Part shown: in pieces, positions 14,001 to 25,725 of the stretch | How the letters are laid out: each line of letters opens with the position of its first letter | Position numbering within the stretch: the stretch's first letter is position 1 | Translations under genes and position numbers: made by a program | Assembly (NCBI GenBank): GCA_034687125.1 | Contig: JAQGBZ010000027.1 | Span: 186,001-250,000 of the forward strand | Length of the DNA: 64,000 bases | Direction: 5' to 3' | Source of the DNA: Neelides folsomi | Lineage: Eukaryota > Arthropoda > Collembola > Neelipleona > Neelidae | Notes under the pieces: model-generated | The model's input: the letters and a program-made list of their open reading frames with translations, nothing else | Told to the model about the DNA's origin: nothing | Databases searched by the model: none

Positions 14001-14978
14001 CTTAGACTTAATTATGTATGTACCAATGTGATATTTGGCCTAATTTTTCTTTAAATTTTTAAGAATTTGGAAGATGAAGAAGAAGATTTGAAACAAGAAT
14101 CAGAGGAAAGCTTAGGCGAAGAGTCAGTTGGAGAAGTTCGCCTTCCATCTCTCACAAAACCTATTGCTGACTCGGACGAGGAAGATCTGATGGAAGAATA
14201 TGGAGGAGAATACGAAGAGGAGGAAGAAGAACAGGAAATTCCTTCCATTGACGATGACATTGATTTCAATTGGTTCGATTGGTGGATTTCGGACGACATC
14301 GAACCTTCTTTTCCACAAGAAACCGAATGGAACGGAGAAGCCAATTGGGTTGAGCGGAAGCCGGAACTTCGTCCATTGGCCAAAGACATTTGTTGGAAAT
14401 CCTTCGACTTCCCATTCTCACTCAAGCGAATTGACACTCATGTGAGGAAAGGAAAGAAAAAGAGATTTGAATTCAAATTCTCCATTTGTGAGGGAGAAAA
14501 GGGGGATTTGATTGATCATCTTCTCTGGAGATTGGGAGACATAAACGAGGAAGTTTATTCTGATAAAGAATACGATGGAGAGGGACGAAATGATATTTTC
14601 ACACTGAGGGACGATGATGACAATGACGATAAGAAGAATTGGTCAACGGAACACAATACTTTAATGATGCAGATGATTGCAGAGGACGCGAGACAAGACG
14701 CAGCCATGAGGAAGAAAATTGCCAAGAGATTGAAGGCTGAAAGATCCGTCATTGAGAAGATTGAGAAGAAGTTGAAGAAGAGGTCAAAGAAGACGCTGAT
14801 GGAGGACGAAGAGAAAGAGAAGAAAGCCCAGGAGAAGGAAAGTCGAATGGTGAAGAAGATGGAAGCGATGAACAAAGAAGATCAAGAGATCTTTGAGAAG
14901 AAGATGAAGGCGAGGGAGAGGAGGGAAAAGAAAGCTGTAAAGAAGAAGGAGAAAGAAGAAAAGAAGAAGGCTGGATAA
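11079..14978 (+). CDS. DRC3: Dynein regulatory complex subunit 3 (LRRC48) with a long acidic/KEKE tail
   Basis: DRC3 is a subunit of the nexin-dynein regulatory complex of motile axonemes. Eleven exons (11079-11309, 11418-11517, 11622-11905, 12008-12256, 12318-12451, 12568-12708, 12811-13048, 13141-13323, 13427-13566, 13656-13905, 14064-14978) give 954 residues. About 50 N-terminal residues precede the usual start region (EPVTISEKMIVDA). Leucine-rich repeats follow (LVQLELTNNLITKIEGL, LKHLDLSYNCIHRIENL, LETLIITNNRIKIID), then the cap DYRLFTIAMIPQVFMIDYR. The coiled-coil core has FVNLFAEDVLWNELF, LAMDRAQLLDHIQKSH and EVHRNRMRVAELS, which match human DRC3. Human DRC3 (about 523 residues) stops near the last of these. 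This gene continues for about 370 residues: a glutamate/aspartate-rich stretch, a Trp-rich segment (DFNWFDWW) and a lysine/glutamate-rich end. A poly(A) signal lies at 15049. The core assignment is firm. That the last 915-base exon belongs to this gene is inferred from phase 0 and the lack of a promoter gap. Confidence 0.88.
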
Positions 14979-15336
14979 GAAAAAGACTTAAGATTCAATC
15001 AACTTTAAAATGTCTTTTTGTGAATAATCTTATTTAATGAATAAGGAAAATAAAACATTCACTTTTACATTATCTGGGAAATATTTTTATTCATGAGGGA
15101 AGCTCTCATTATTTTTAATTTGGGCATTTGCATTTTTTCCTTGTTCCACGTTCCGCGGTCTCTCATCCTGCATAAATCTGAAAAGTGATTTTTTCCTTAT
15201 TTTCAGCTCATTTAATATGATTTCATATGAGAAGTTTTATTATAAGTAAAATTAAGTTATAAGCTCATTTTTATTGAGCAATCTTTAACTAATATTAATA
15301 ATGTTGAAGTTTAAAGATTTTAATTGAATTCCAAAA
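14979..15336. other. DRC3-DUOX intergenic spacer
   Basis: These 358 bases hold the DRC3 3' UTR with its poly(A) signal, then the 5' flank of DUOX. No further gene or repeat is visible. Confidence 0.5.
15049..15054 (+). terminator. Poly(A) signal for DRC3
   Basis: AATAAA lies about 70 bases after the DRC3 stop codon and before the DUOX start. This places the DRC3 3' end here and supports separate transcripts for the two genes. Confidence 0.6.
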
Positions 15337-18300
15337 ATGAGATTGCTAATTCTATTTATCTTTACTCTTTATATAAATGTAGGAAATTGCCAAAATGGAA
15401 AGCAGACTAAACAGAAAGGTACTTTTTAATAAGTTATTTGAATTTGCCAAAGTCGATTTAATTAATCAAAAGGAACAAATAATTGCTCAGCCTATCTATT
15501 TACAAATATTTTATGATATAATTGAATAATTCAGCAATTATTAATTTTTATATTCAGATTCAAATAGCGGATCTATTTTAATAAAAACTGACAAAGTTTC
15601 TCTCGAAGATTGGATATTGGATCGCGAACCATCCGATAAATTCAATTTGATATCTTGGTTAATTGACGGATGCTACTGGAACACTACCTCAAACCAAACC
15701 CTTCAAAAATGCAAAAACATGACCAAAGATGACAAAGAGCCACCAGAGTTCCAATCATTTGATGGATTTTTCAATAACCTGATGAAAGTTGATCTCGGTG
15801 GAGTTGGTAAAAATATAATATTTTCAATTTACTAAATACAGGGTGGGCCATAAGTATCTTTCCTTTTTAAATAAACAATAGTATAAAAAAGAAAGATACT
15901 TATGGCCCACCCTGTACATTGCACATTAAAACACATTGGGTGTTTAAATTATAATTTGATTAAATTAATTTTAGATACGCCACTTTATCGTAAAATTCCT
16001 CCAGTGTACGCTGATGGAGTTTATCAACCGGCGTCTCGTCCCATAAACCCATTTGTCGCAAGTCAGGAATTGATGATGAGAACTCCAGAATGCTTTAAAA
16101 ATCGTACCAGTGTGGCTTGCAGATCAAAGACGGGAAAGTCTGCATTTCTAGTTTACTTTGGTCAACAAGTGGTTGAGGAGATTTTGGATGCTCAAAGACC
16201 TGGATGTCCACCGGAATATTTTAATATTCCAATACCCGAGGAATTGGCAAAAGCTCATGGGTTTCATAAGACCGAAATGCCATTTTTAAGATCTCGGTAT
16301 AGTCAACAGACAGGACATTCACCTTCTAATCCTCGACAACAGGTATTTTGAGAATTTATGGATTACCATCTTACTAAAGCATGCGAAAAAATAATTACAA
16401 ATTAATCTTAACTTTAATTGCAATTAACTCTTTGAAAAGTAGGGAGATAAGAGATTTTTAAGTATAGTTAAATAAAGGAACTTTACAGAATTCGAAGAGT
16501 ATTAACTTTTAATGGGATGCGAGCGAGATTAATGGTTGTAATAATTAAGAAAAAAGAGGATAAAATGCTTTAAAATCGACCATTTATTTTAGAAGTAGGG
16601 AGTTAGGAATATTAACATCGGATTAAGGTAAATCAACGTCATTTAATTTAGATAGAATTGGTATAAAAGTGCTAACAATTAAAAACTTAAAGTTATTTAG
16701 TAATAATCACAATTAAAAGTTTGAAATATAAAGTTATCTACTACTATATTCTGACATAAATTCTTTTTCTTAGCGGCAGTTTTAAGATTTCCTTTCCTAA
16801 TTTTAACAGTTTTTACTTGTTTTTGTTTTGTCGTAATTGGTCTTTGTCTTTGCTGTTGTCATCATGTTGAGGACCTCAGGACGTTGTCGTAAAGTCGAAG
16901 TTGGATAAATATTAATTTACTATGAGTTTCGATTTACCAATTTTAGGATTCGAATTGCTGACAATGAGTTATCTTGTACAGAGAGCATTGGCATTCCACA
17001 ATCAATAACTAATTTTATATGAATTTTTATTATACAATCACTACAGCTGAATGAGATCACACCTTGGATTGATGGAGGATTAATTTACGGAACATCTAAA
17101 GGATGGGCTGACACACTGAGGAGGAGGGAAGACGGAACTCTTGAACCTCATGGCAAACTTGCGTCACATAAAAATGAAGGATTGTTTCCATCAAAGAACA
17201 ACATTAGGCTTCCATTGGCAAATCCACCTCCTCCATTTTATCATAATCTTTACGCCAAAGAACACAAGTCGGCTAATGTTAAAAGATTCTTTGGTATTAT
17301 TTTAATTTAAAAAATAGAATTTTTATCAATAATATCAATTTATTTAAATTTTTGTTCGGTTATTTTAGTTTTAGGAAATCCGAGAGGAAATGAAAATGCC
17401 TTTTTACTCACATTCGGAGTCGTTCTATTCAGATGGCATAATCACATTGCTACTTATTTACACGAATCTCGCCCTTTTTGGAATGGAGAACGCGTCTTTA
17501 ATGTTGGTTTTTACAAAAGTTTAATATGTATAAAAGTATTATTTATAATGCCATTTTATACATTATACTAATATTATATATATTCATTGTAAAATTAATA
17601 ACAGGAAGCAAGAAAATGGGTGATTGCTACTTATCAACAAATTGCTGTATACAATTGGCTCACAGAATGGCTTGGAGAAGAATTGGACGAATACAAAGGT
17701 TATGATCCGACAGAAGATCCACAAATTGAACAATTCTTCCAAACTGCTGCAATGAGATTTGGTAACTGATTTCTTCTTTTCTAAATATTTATAAAATTAT
17801 ATAAGATTGAACTATTGAATGTTTATTAAACGTTATTAATGGCTTAAGGTAAAACCTTTAACTTTATATTTGCATAGGCCACACTCTTGTGACACCAGGA
17901 TCTTATATGAGAGACTATGCCTGTAATAACTGTAAATTGATTCCTTTCAATAATCCTGGGAAAACATTTGACTGGGAAAATATCAAACATCCCAATTATG
18001 GTCCAGTTGGTTTAGGTGCCATTCGAACATGCAACATTTTTTGGCGTCCTCAAGTAAGCCATTTAAATTTTTTGCAAATTATCATTTTAAAAAGCTCTTT
18101 AACTTGTTTACAATCAGTTTAAACAACATTGAGCGAATATATTCATGATTAAATCTATCACGTAGGAACCTCTTGAACAACATTGTAACAACGCTTGTCC
18201 AGATTTTCCCCATAAGAATAATATAACGGATATTGATCGATTACTTATGGGAATGGCTTCAACAATGGCGGAACGAGAAGACAACATGATTGTTGAAGAT

Positions 18301-21300
18301 CTAAGGGGAAGAGTATTTGGACCCCTTGAATTTTCTCGCCGTGATCTTATGGCAATCAACATTCAAAGAGGGAGGGATCACGGAACACCGGATTACAATA
18401 CTGCACGAGAAGCTTTTAATTTACCAAGAATCAATTCAGTAGATGAATTTTTTAAAGAAACACAATCTTCTACTAATAGAAGCATTATTGAAAAAATGGT
18501 AGAAATTCACCGACCTTTATCGAAGATTCCTTACAATGAAATGAATCAGACGGAGAAAAATGCTTCAGATGACTTTGCATGGAGACACATTGACGTTTGG
18601 ACTGGAGGAATTTTGGAAACAAAAGATCGACCCGGTCAACTTTTTAGAACAATCATTAAGGATCAATTCACGAGGATTAGAAATGCTGATAGATTTTGGT
18701 TCGAAAATACAAAATGGAATACCAAGTAAGTTACTACTTTTGTATTTTTACTAAGCTATAGGGTATTTAATTTCCGCTAAGGTATAAACATTAAAATTTA
18801 TTATAATTTTTCAATTACCTGCTAAATTTTAAGTAAAGTTGTAAATATATTGATTGCTCGATTTGAAATTTTCTATCAGACGTTTTACTGACGACGAAAT
18901 AAAGCGTATAAAAGCGTTGAATGTCTTTGATCTTGTCGTGTCAGTGACAAGAATGAAAGCAGAAGATATTCAAGCAAATCCTTTTCGTGTTCCTACTGAA
19001 AAAGGTTTCAAATCATCGATTCTGCTTAATCTGCATTATATTGACTTTAATTTTTACAGATTTTGGAGGAAATGGAACGGACAAAAAATGTCATGTCTTT
19101 ACAAAATATACGCCTTGGATTTCAAGTAGTTGCAGATTGAATGCCACTACGGAGTTAAAAGAAAAATGTTATCACTTTCCTCAGGTAATTTGGTAAATTA
19201 TTCTTGTCTAAGTTTTTAACTGTCATTTTTTTATATTTTAGCTTGATTCTCCTTATACCCCTGTTGATAATTGCAGCGCCCCAGGCTCATACGATTACTT
19301 TGACAAAAGCGATTGGAGTTTTATAATAACATTTTTAACATTAGGGCTGGTCATATTAGGTAATTTTACTTATTTAAGACATACAGTAATCGATTTATGT
19401 AGAATACAAATATGTATAACATATTAAGAATATATTTAGCCATTGTCTGCTCCGTTCCAATGATCGCTTCTTGCAAGGCTCAGGAGAGAAAAGTTCAACT
19501 TGTGATTTTACGAAAAGAACTTCGCAAATCAATTAAAGTTTCTGATAATCAAACTTTACCTGTTCCAGGTTATACAATATATATTTTAATGATAAATTAC
19601 TTGTAGATATATTCGATTAGATTATATGAAAAATCTTAATGTTTTACCATTTACTTTGTTTGGAATAGCAAGAGAATGGCAAAGCAATAATGAAGGCTCC
19701 CGACCTGTTGTTGTGATTATTAACAAAGAAAAGCCATTAATTGAAATTTTGAATCATGAAGGACAAATTTTGAGGATTCTTGATTTTACACATAAAAAGT
19801 CACTGAACATTATTCTTATTAACGACGGTCTTCATCTCATATTAAAGAATCCAACCGAGTATGACTGCGTCCTTAAATTTGAAGGAAGATTTATAAGAGA
19901 GTCATTTATAAGACAATTGAAAGAAAAGTAAAAAAAAGTTCATTTTTATGCATTGAATGTTAATTATTTTTCAAAATTACAATTTTTTTTATTTACAATT
20001 ACAGCTAATTTATTATATTCTAATTTAAGTTTTAGGGATATTGTTGAAATACATGAAAGTAGTAGTAATTTGAAACCAGGCCTTAGCGGAGCGATTACTA
20101 AAGAGATGCGACTAGCCAGATTGGAATTCTTTATGAAAGCTGCGTTTAATCGAGCTCAAAAGCCATTAGATCCAATTGACCACGAAAAGAGTTTGAAGGA
20201 TCCAAAAGTTTTGAGAGAAATTATTCATATGGAATTAACAAGAGCTGAATTTGCCGACGCATTGGGTATTCACCCTCATAGCACATTTGTAGAAAAGGTA
20301 TGGAAAATGGAAATTGGAAATTGATAGTAGTTCAAATTTTCAATTTAATTGATATCTGATTAATTAGTTAAATAAAATTATATAATGGTTTTTATTTAAA
20401 ATTTGACTCAGATGTTCGATCTTGTTGATAAGGACCGAAGCGGTTCCATAAGTTTCCGCGAATTTCTTGACATGCTCGTGGTGTTTGCGAAAGGAACTGC
20501 AGAGGAAAAAGCTCGTCTAATGTTTGAAATGTATGACATAACAAAGTCTGGATATCTTTCTCCTTGTGAATTCAAATTGCTCTTCAAGTCCATGATCGAA
20601 GCTGCTACAGGAGATACAAAAATGAACGCGGAAGATTTGGACGAACTCGTTCTTTCATTGTTACAATCTATTGGCCTTAATTCAAATGTATTTTTTTTAA
20701 ATTATAGCTTTTTATATTAATGTTAGTTAATGTAAAGATTAATGATTATAATCTTTTTATAGTCGAGCATTGGATTAAAGGATTTCCAACGTATACTTTC
20801 TCGCCATGAAGAAACGCTCGAAAATGCTCATATTAAATTCCCAGGAGCAAAGGGACAAGGAGTTTCTCATGTGGGACCAACTGTCAAAAAACACAGAGAT
20901 GAAGTTAGAGCTGCCGTTTTTAGCATTTACGGAGGGTAACCTATCTTTGTGTAATATTCAATAATAATTATTGAATAATTAAAAAATGTTATTATTTGTA
21001 ATTTAAAAGTGATGATGTGCCTTTGACCATTCCACCGCAATCACAATATCCATCCGCTTCGGAATACACCATGAAAGAACAAAAGAGAAGCTCAATAATA
21101 ACGAAAATTGAAATTTTTCGCTTGCAATTATTTTGGGCTTTGCTCTACATTTTCGTTGTATTGGGAATTTTTCTGGAAAGAGCTCATTGTAAATGTTTAA
21201 GATTAATTATTCTAATTTAACTTACCCTCACTCACGATTAGCGATTTAATTGAAAAATTATTCTACTTATGAAGATTATAGTTTTGAACGTGAACATAAT

Positions 21301-23587
21301 GGGCTTAGACATATTGCTGGTTATGGAGTTACAATTACTCGAGGAGCCGCTTCTGTTATGATGTTTACATACTCGACACTTCTTCTTGCAATGTGCAGAA
21401 ACGGAATAACTTACTTACGGGAAACGAGACTAAGGAATTTCATCCCTTTTGACTCATTTGTCAGTTTGCACAAATTCATCGCAATAATTGGATTTATCTT
21501 CACAGTCATCCATGTCGTGGGTCATGCATTCAATTTTTATCACATTTCCACCCAAACATCAGAAGATCTGACTTGTCTTTTTAGGGAATATCACAGGCCG
21601 TAATTGACAATAAACACAAGTTATAATTTCTAATCATTTATTATCAAATTAATTTTATTTTTATTTTTTAGAACTCACGTGCTTCCTAAATTCCATTACT
21701 GGATGTTCGGAACGGTGACTGGAATTTCTGGTCTTTGGCTTGTGATCCATCTTGCACTCATTTACATCTTCGCAACTAAATATGCAAGGACACATGCATT
21801 TAGAATGTTTTCAATCACCCACTCGACATATCCAATGTAAAGAACATTTTAAAACAAATTTTCGAAATAAAACGAGTTATATTTTAAATGAAATACATTC
21901 GTGTTAATGGCTTTTAGATTTTATATTATGATTTTGATTCACGGATCTGGACGATTAGTTCAAGAACCGTTATTTGGGAATTTTCTTATCGGACCCCTCA
22001 CGCTTTATATTTTCGATTCCATCATTGCGATTACAAGGAAGAAAGTTGAGATTCCGGTCATAAGAGCAGATATCTTGCCTTCAAGTATGTTACATTATTA
22101 ATTTTAAACATGTTACTTATAATATTTAGGTATGTTATTCATTAGAAAATGAATTTGATTTAATTCATCCAATAGATGTTACGAAATTGGAATTTGCTCG
22201 ACCAAGGGACTTTGAGTACAAAAGTGGCCAATGGGTGAGAATAGCGTGTCTTAAGCTCAACCCAAGTGAGTTTCATCCATTTACTCTTTCTTCTGCTCCT
22301 CATGAACCATACTTAACTTTGCATATTAGAGCTGTTGGTCCTTTTACTGCAAACATCAGAAAAGTTTATCAGGGGTATTATTCATTAAGTTAATTTTTAA
22401 CACTTTTTTATAAACACTTAGAACATGCAATTTAAGATTTTTTAAAAATATAACTGCAAAATATTATCTTAAATAACTTTGTTATTTTTTGGTATTCTGC
22501 AGTTCTCTTCCTAAGTTATACTTGGATGGGCCTTATGGTGAAGGCCATCAAGATTGGTGGAGATATGAAGTTTCCGTTCTTATTGGGGGAGGAATTGGCG
22601 TAACGCCATTTGCTTCAATTCTAAAAGGTAAAATTATTATCAATTAATAGTAACTTTTTAAAGGTTTTGCTAATCCCACTGGTAAATATAATCTATTCAA
22701 TAAAGGGGAAAACGTATTTATATTTTATTAAATTTAATTTTTGCTATACAATAATACAATGTTACATAATTAGATGTTTCTGCAAACAAAAATCCCAGAA
22801 ATTGCAAGAAAATTTATTTCATTTGGGTGACCAAAACACAAAAACAGTTTGAATGGCTCGTCGACATCATAAGGTTCGTCTCCATTTAAAAATTGTATGA
22901 TAATATGGTCCAATCTCATCGAACTTAAAGTTCTAATTAAACCTTTCTTTAAAATCTTTATTCTATAGGGAATCGGAAAAAAGTGAAATCATTTCAGTCC
23001 ATGTATTTATCACACAATTATATGACAAGTTTGATTTAAGGACTGTGCTTTTGGTAAGTTCAATCCAACGTATTAAATAAAAGCATAATGTGGAAATGAT
23101 TGGGAATTAACTGACCTTTTTATCATTTGTTTAGTACATTTGCGAACGCCATTTTCAAAAAGTGAGCGGACGGTCTTTGTTTACAGGACTTCGTTCAGTA
23201 ACCCATTTTGGAAGGCCCAATTTCGTTTCCTTTTTACGTTCTCTGAGAATAATTCATCCAAATGTAAGCTTTTATTTCTTTTTATTAATAAAAAAGATTA
23301 AATTAATAATTCATTTATTATAAAATTTGAGATTCCGACTTTAATTTATAAACATTTTGTTTTGATTTTTCAGGTTTCTAAGTTTGGTGTTTTCAGTTGT
23401 GGTTAGTTAAATATTTACTAATACGAACTTCAGCATCAATTTAAGGTAATTTTTATTATTACGGATAATGATAATTTTTAAATGGATAGGTGTTCCAACA
23501 ATGACAAAGAAAGTTGATGAAGCCTGCGGCGAATTAAACATCGACAATGCAAATTCAACATTCGAACATCATGCAGAAAATTTTTGA
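15337..23587 (+). CDS. DUOX: Dual oxidase (peroxidase-EF hand-NADPH oxidase)
   Basis: DUOX makes extracellular H2O2 from cytosolic NADPH; in invertebrates it serves cuticle or matrix cross-linking and gut defence. I assembled 27 exons from the signal peptide [19 protein letters not shown] to the family-typical end ENF, about 1,679 residues. The order is: peroxidase-like domain ([52 protein letters not shown]); first membrane helix (exon 19242-19359); calmodulin-like EF hands ([24 protein letters not shown], exon 20412-20687); six-helix haem domain with His pairs ([19 protein letters not shown] and [16 protein letters not shown]); FAD site [11 protein letters not shown]; and NADPH site [14 protein letters not shown]. 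Remaining exons include 15558-15806, 15975-16342, 17047-17293, 17369-17502, 17605-17761, 17878-18053, 18166-18725, 18880-19004, 19060-19184, 19440-19568, 19669-19927, 20036-20297, 20763-20935, 21010-21188, 21275-21599, 21672-21836, 21918-22084, 22176-22374, 22503-22627, 22774-22873, 22969-23053, 23135-23263, 23374-23401 and 23490-23587. All join in phase, so the gene looks whole. Confidence 0.96.
15839..15914. mobile_element. 76-base palindromic MITE in a DUOX intron
   Basis: Near-perfect terminal inverted repeats of 24 bases, starting cagggtgggccataagtatc, flank about 28 bases of AT-rich loop. TA dinucleotides lie on both sides (15837-15838 and 15915-15916), as expected for a target-site duplication of a Tc1/mariner-type transposase. 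It sits in the intron between the DUOX exons ending 15806 and starting 15975, so it does not disturb the coding sequence. There is no coding capacity, so it is a non-autonomous miniature element. The family is inferred from the TA duplication and the TIR style. The identical arms suggest a recent insertion. Confidence 0.82.
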
Positions 23588-24082
23588 ATTTTGTTTATTG
23601 AAAGACATTTAATAGTTTATTATTAATAATTTAATTACATATTTGTGAGAATTCATTGATTTTTAGCTATCTAAATTGTGTAATTTAAAATACGAGGATC
23701 ACATTTCAAGTATTTTGAGTTACAGTTAAGTATTTTAAGAGCATTTAAATTTCAATATGAGTGAGAGTGATGTTTGATTTAAATAATTAGTTTAATTAGA
23801 AATATTAATTCCTAATATACTTTAAAATTGAGATTAAATTCCATTTGAGATTTTACTTGTCTTTGTATAAATTGGCTCATTATAAAACTCTTGGTGCTTA
23901 CACATGTAATTATGATTAAAATGATAAAATATTCTTAAAACTAAATTATATTTTTTTAGTTATATTTTAAATAAATATTTGATTATCGTTTAAATATTAA
24001 AATATTTTTAAAGTTTAAGCTACTGTCGTTTGAGAGCGATTTTAAAGCAACTAAATTGTAATGTTTTAAATAGCAGCCGCAT
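23588..24082. other. Convergent DUOX/CCDC50 3' flanks
   Basis: About 495 bases of very AT-rich sequence between two convergent stop codons. It should hold both 3' UTRs. No ORF or repeat is seen. Confidence 0.5.
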
Positions 24083-25725
24083 TTACTTGCTGGGTCGTTT
24101 CTTTCCTACATTTTGCCTATTGAACCCTTGTATCGGCATATAGGGTGGGATTGGATCAGGTGAGATTGAAGGTTGAGGTGGAAGTCTCTTCGGAGCTGCG
24201 CGAAATCCAACAAACTCTTCAGTTTTGTTCTTTGTCTTTTCAGGGAGCTTGGGCGGTTCTTCGGGCGTAAAGAGGAAAACACTTCGATCGGGAGTTACTG
24301 AAGGCGTAGTTGGTCCTTCACTTCCAGATGAATTTCTTCCTTCGGCTTTCGCCTTTGCACGTTCCTTCGCTCTCTTCAGTCTTGCGCGTTCCTAAGAATT
24401 TTAAACATAGTTTAATTTGTTAATTCAATTAGTTAATTATTTTGTTAAAAATCAGCTTATATTTTATATGTTATACTTTGTCATGAAGCATCTTTGCGAG
24501 TTCTCTATCTTGGGCTTCCGTTGCCAGTTTTTGGTCAATCTCCAATTGATCGAGTTCCTCTTGAAGTCTTTTAGCTAACAGCTTCAAAATTAAAAAAAAG
24601 GTAATTTAGATTTTTTAGCATTTAAAGAAGTTAATTGAAGTTAAGACAATGCATTCAGTTTCCCCAATCAATCAGGAGAGTAAAGTCGACGATTTTATGA
24701 GTAAATTCACCGAGTGAAAATCTAGTCATGAAATATTGTAACATGCACTAGAAATTCCACCCAGTCAACTTATCTCACCAGTTTTCTTTCAAATATTTTT
24801 AATTCAGTTTTAAATCTAGAATTTAAATGCAGATGCAGATTCAACTTACGGCGTCGTTTTCTTCTTGGCTTTTCCGTTCGTCCTCTTCATCATGTGAATC
24901 AGCGTGGCGTCGACTTGAGGTCGGAACTTCCCCTCCGCAAGCCATATTCAACAACCCATCCTTCTCGCGTAATTCCCTTAGAGGCTTTGATTTAGGTGAT
25001 CTTTTTAGAATTGACACTTCCACCTTGTCTTTACTATTACACTTTTGCTCTTTTATGATGACTCGAACTGGGATATCTTCATGGGCTTGGGGTGGATAAT
25101 CGTCGACTGAGGTTTCTCCTTCTTCTGCTATTCTCTTAGCGATTGCTGCATCTTCATCCGCTCTATTTAAATTAATATTTTTATTTAATTCATTAAATTC
25201 ATTGATATTAACATTAGTTAATATCGATTTAGCTTAATTAGAATTGTAATTATAATTCTTCAACATACTGGTGTTTGAGTATTGATAGATAATGTAAGCG
25301 TTTCGCCTGGGCCCTTTCTTCCTCTTTTAATTGCTCTTGTTTTGCACATGGGATATCTTCTCGTATCATCCCATTTCTTGTTTTATTCCCCATATAATGC
25401 TGATTGACTGAAATGTTAAAAAACCGTTAGATATTAAAAATAATTAATAAATTATAATCTCGTTACACATATTCTTAAAGATCTATAAAAATCATTAGGA
25501 ATTATTGTGTTGTATTTACTCTCTTCATTTTGCAGCTTAATGGCAAAAGCTTCATCTTCTTGGACAGCCCACTGTCTCCGAACTGAAAATATCACCCAAG
25601 TAAAAAATTAACACACTGTCCATTGAATATTCTAATTTATCAATGTGTGTCATCGAAAGTCAATTAATTTAAATCTTACTCTCGTGGACACGAGGTGGAG
25701 GGCGATCGCTTCCACTTTCCTCCAT
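24083..25725 (-). CDS. CCDC50: CCDC50 (Ymer)-like coiled-coil protein
   Basis: CCDC50/Ymer is a cytosolic ubiquitin-binding adaptor linked to EGFR and NF-kB signalling in vertebrates. Six exons (25680-25725, 25520-25582, 25269-25407, 24850-25162, 24477-24581, 24083-24391) give 324 residues, close to the 306-residue human short form. The N-terminal domain is recognisable (RRQWAVQEDEAFAIKLQ, CAKQEQLKEEERAQAKRL). Three segments fit the MIU ubiquitin-binding pattern D-x3-A-x2-L/I: QEDEAFAIKLQNEE, DEDAAIAKRIAEE and DRELAKMLHDKE. The middle is charged and Ser-rich, and the C-terminus is a basic/Pro-rich tail ending in KKRPSK. The start is the first ATG in the phase-consistent 5' exon. Family identity is by overall pattern, not by a catalytic motif. 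Confidence 0.75.

Noticed and set aside
14051-14875. Ser/Phe-rich minus-strand ORFs opposite the DRC3 tail
   Set aside because: Antisense shadows of a Glu/Lys-rich coding exon, with low-complexity translations.
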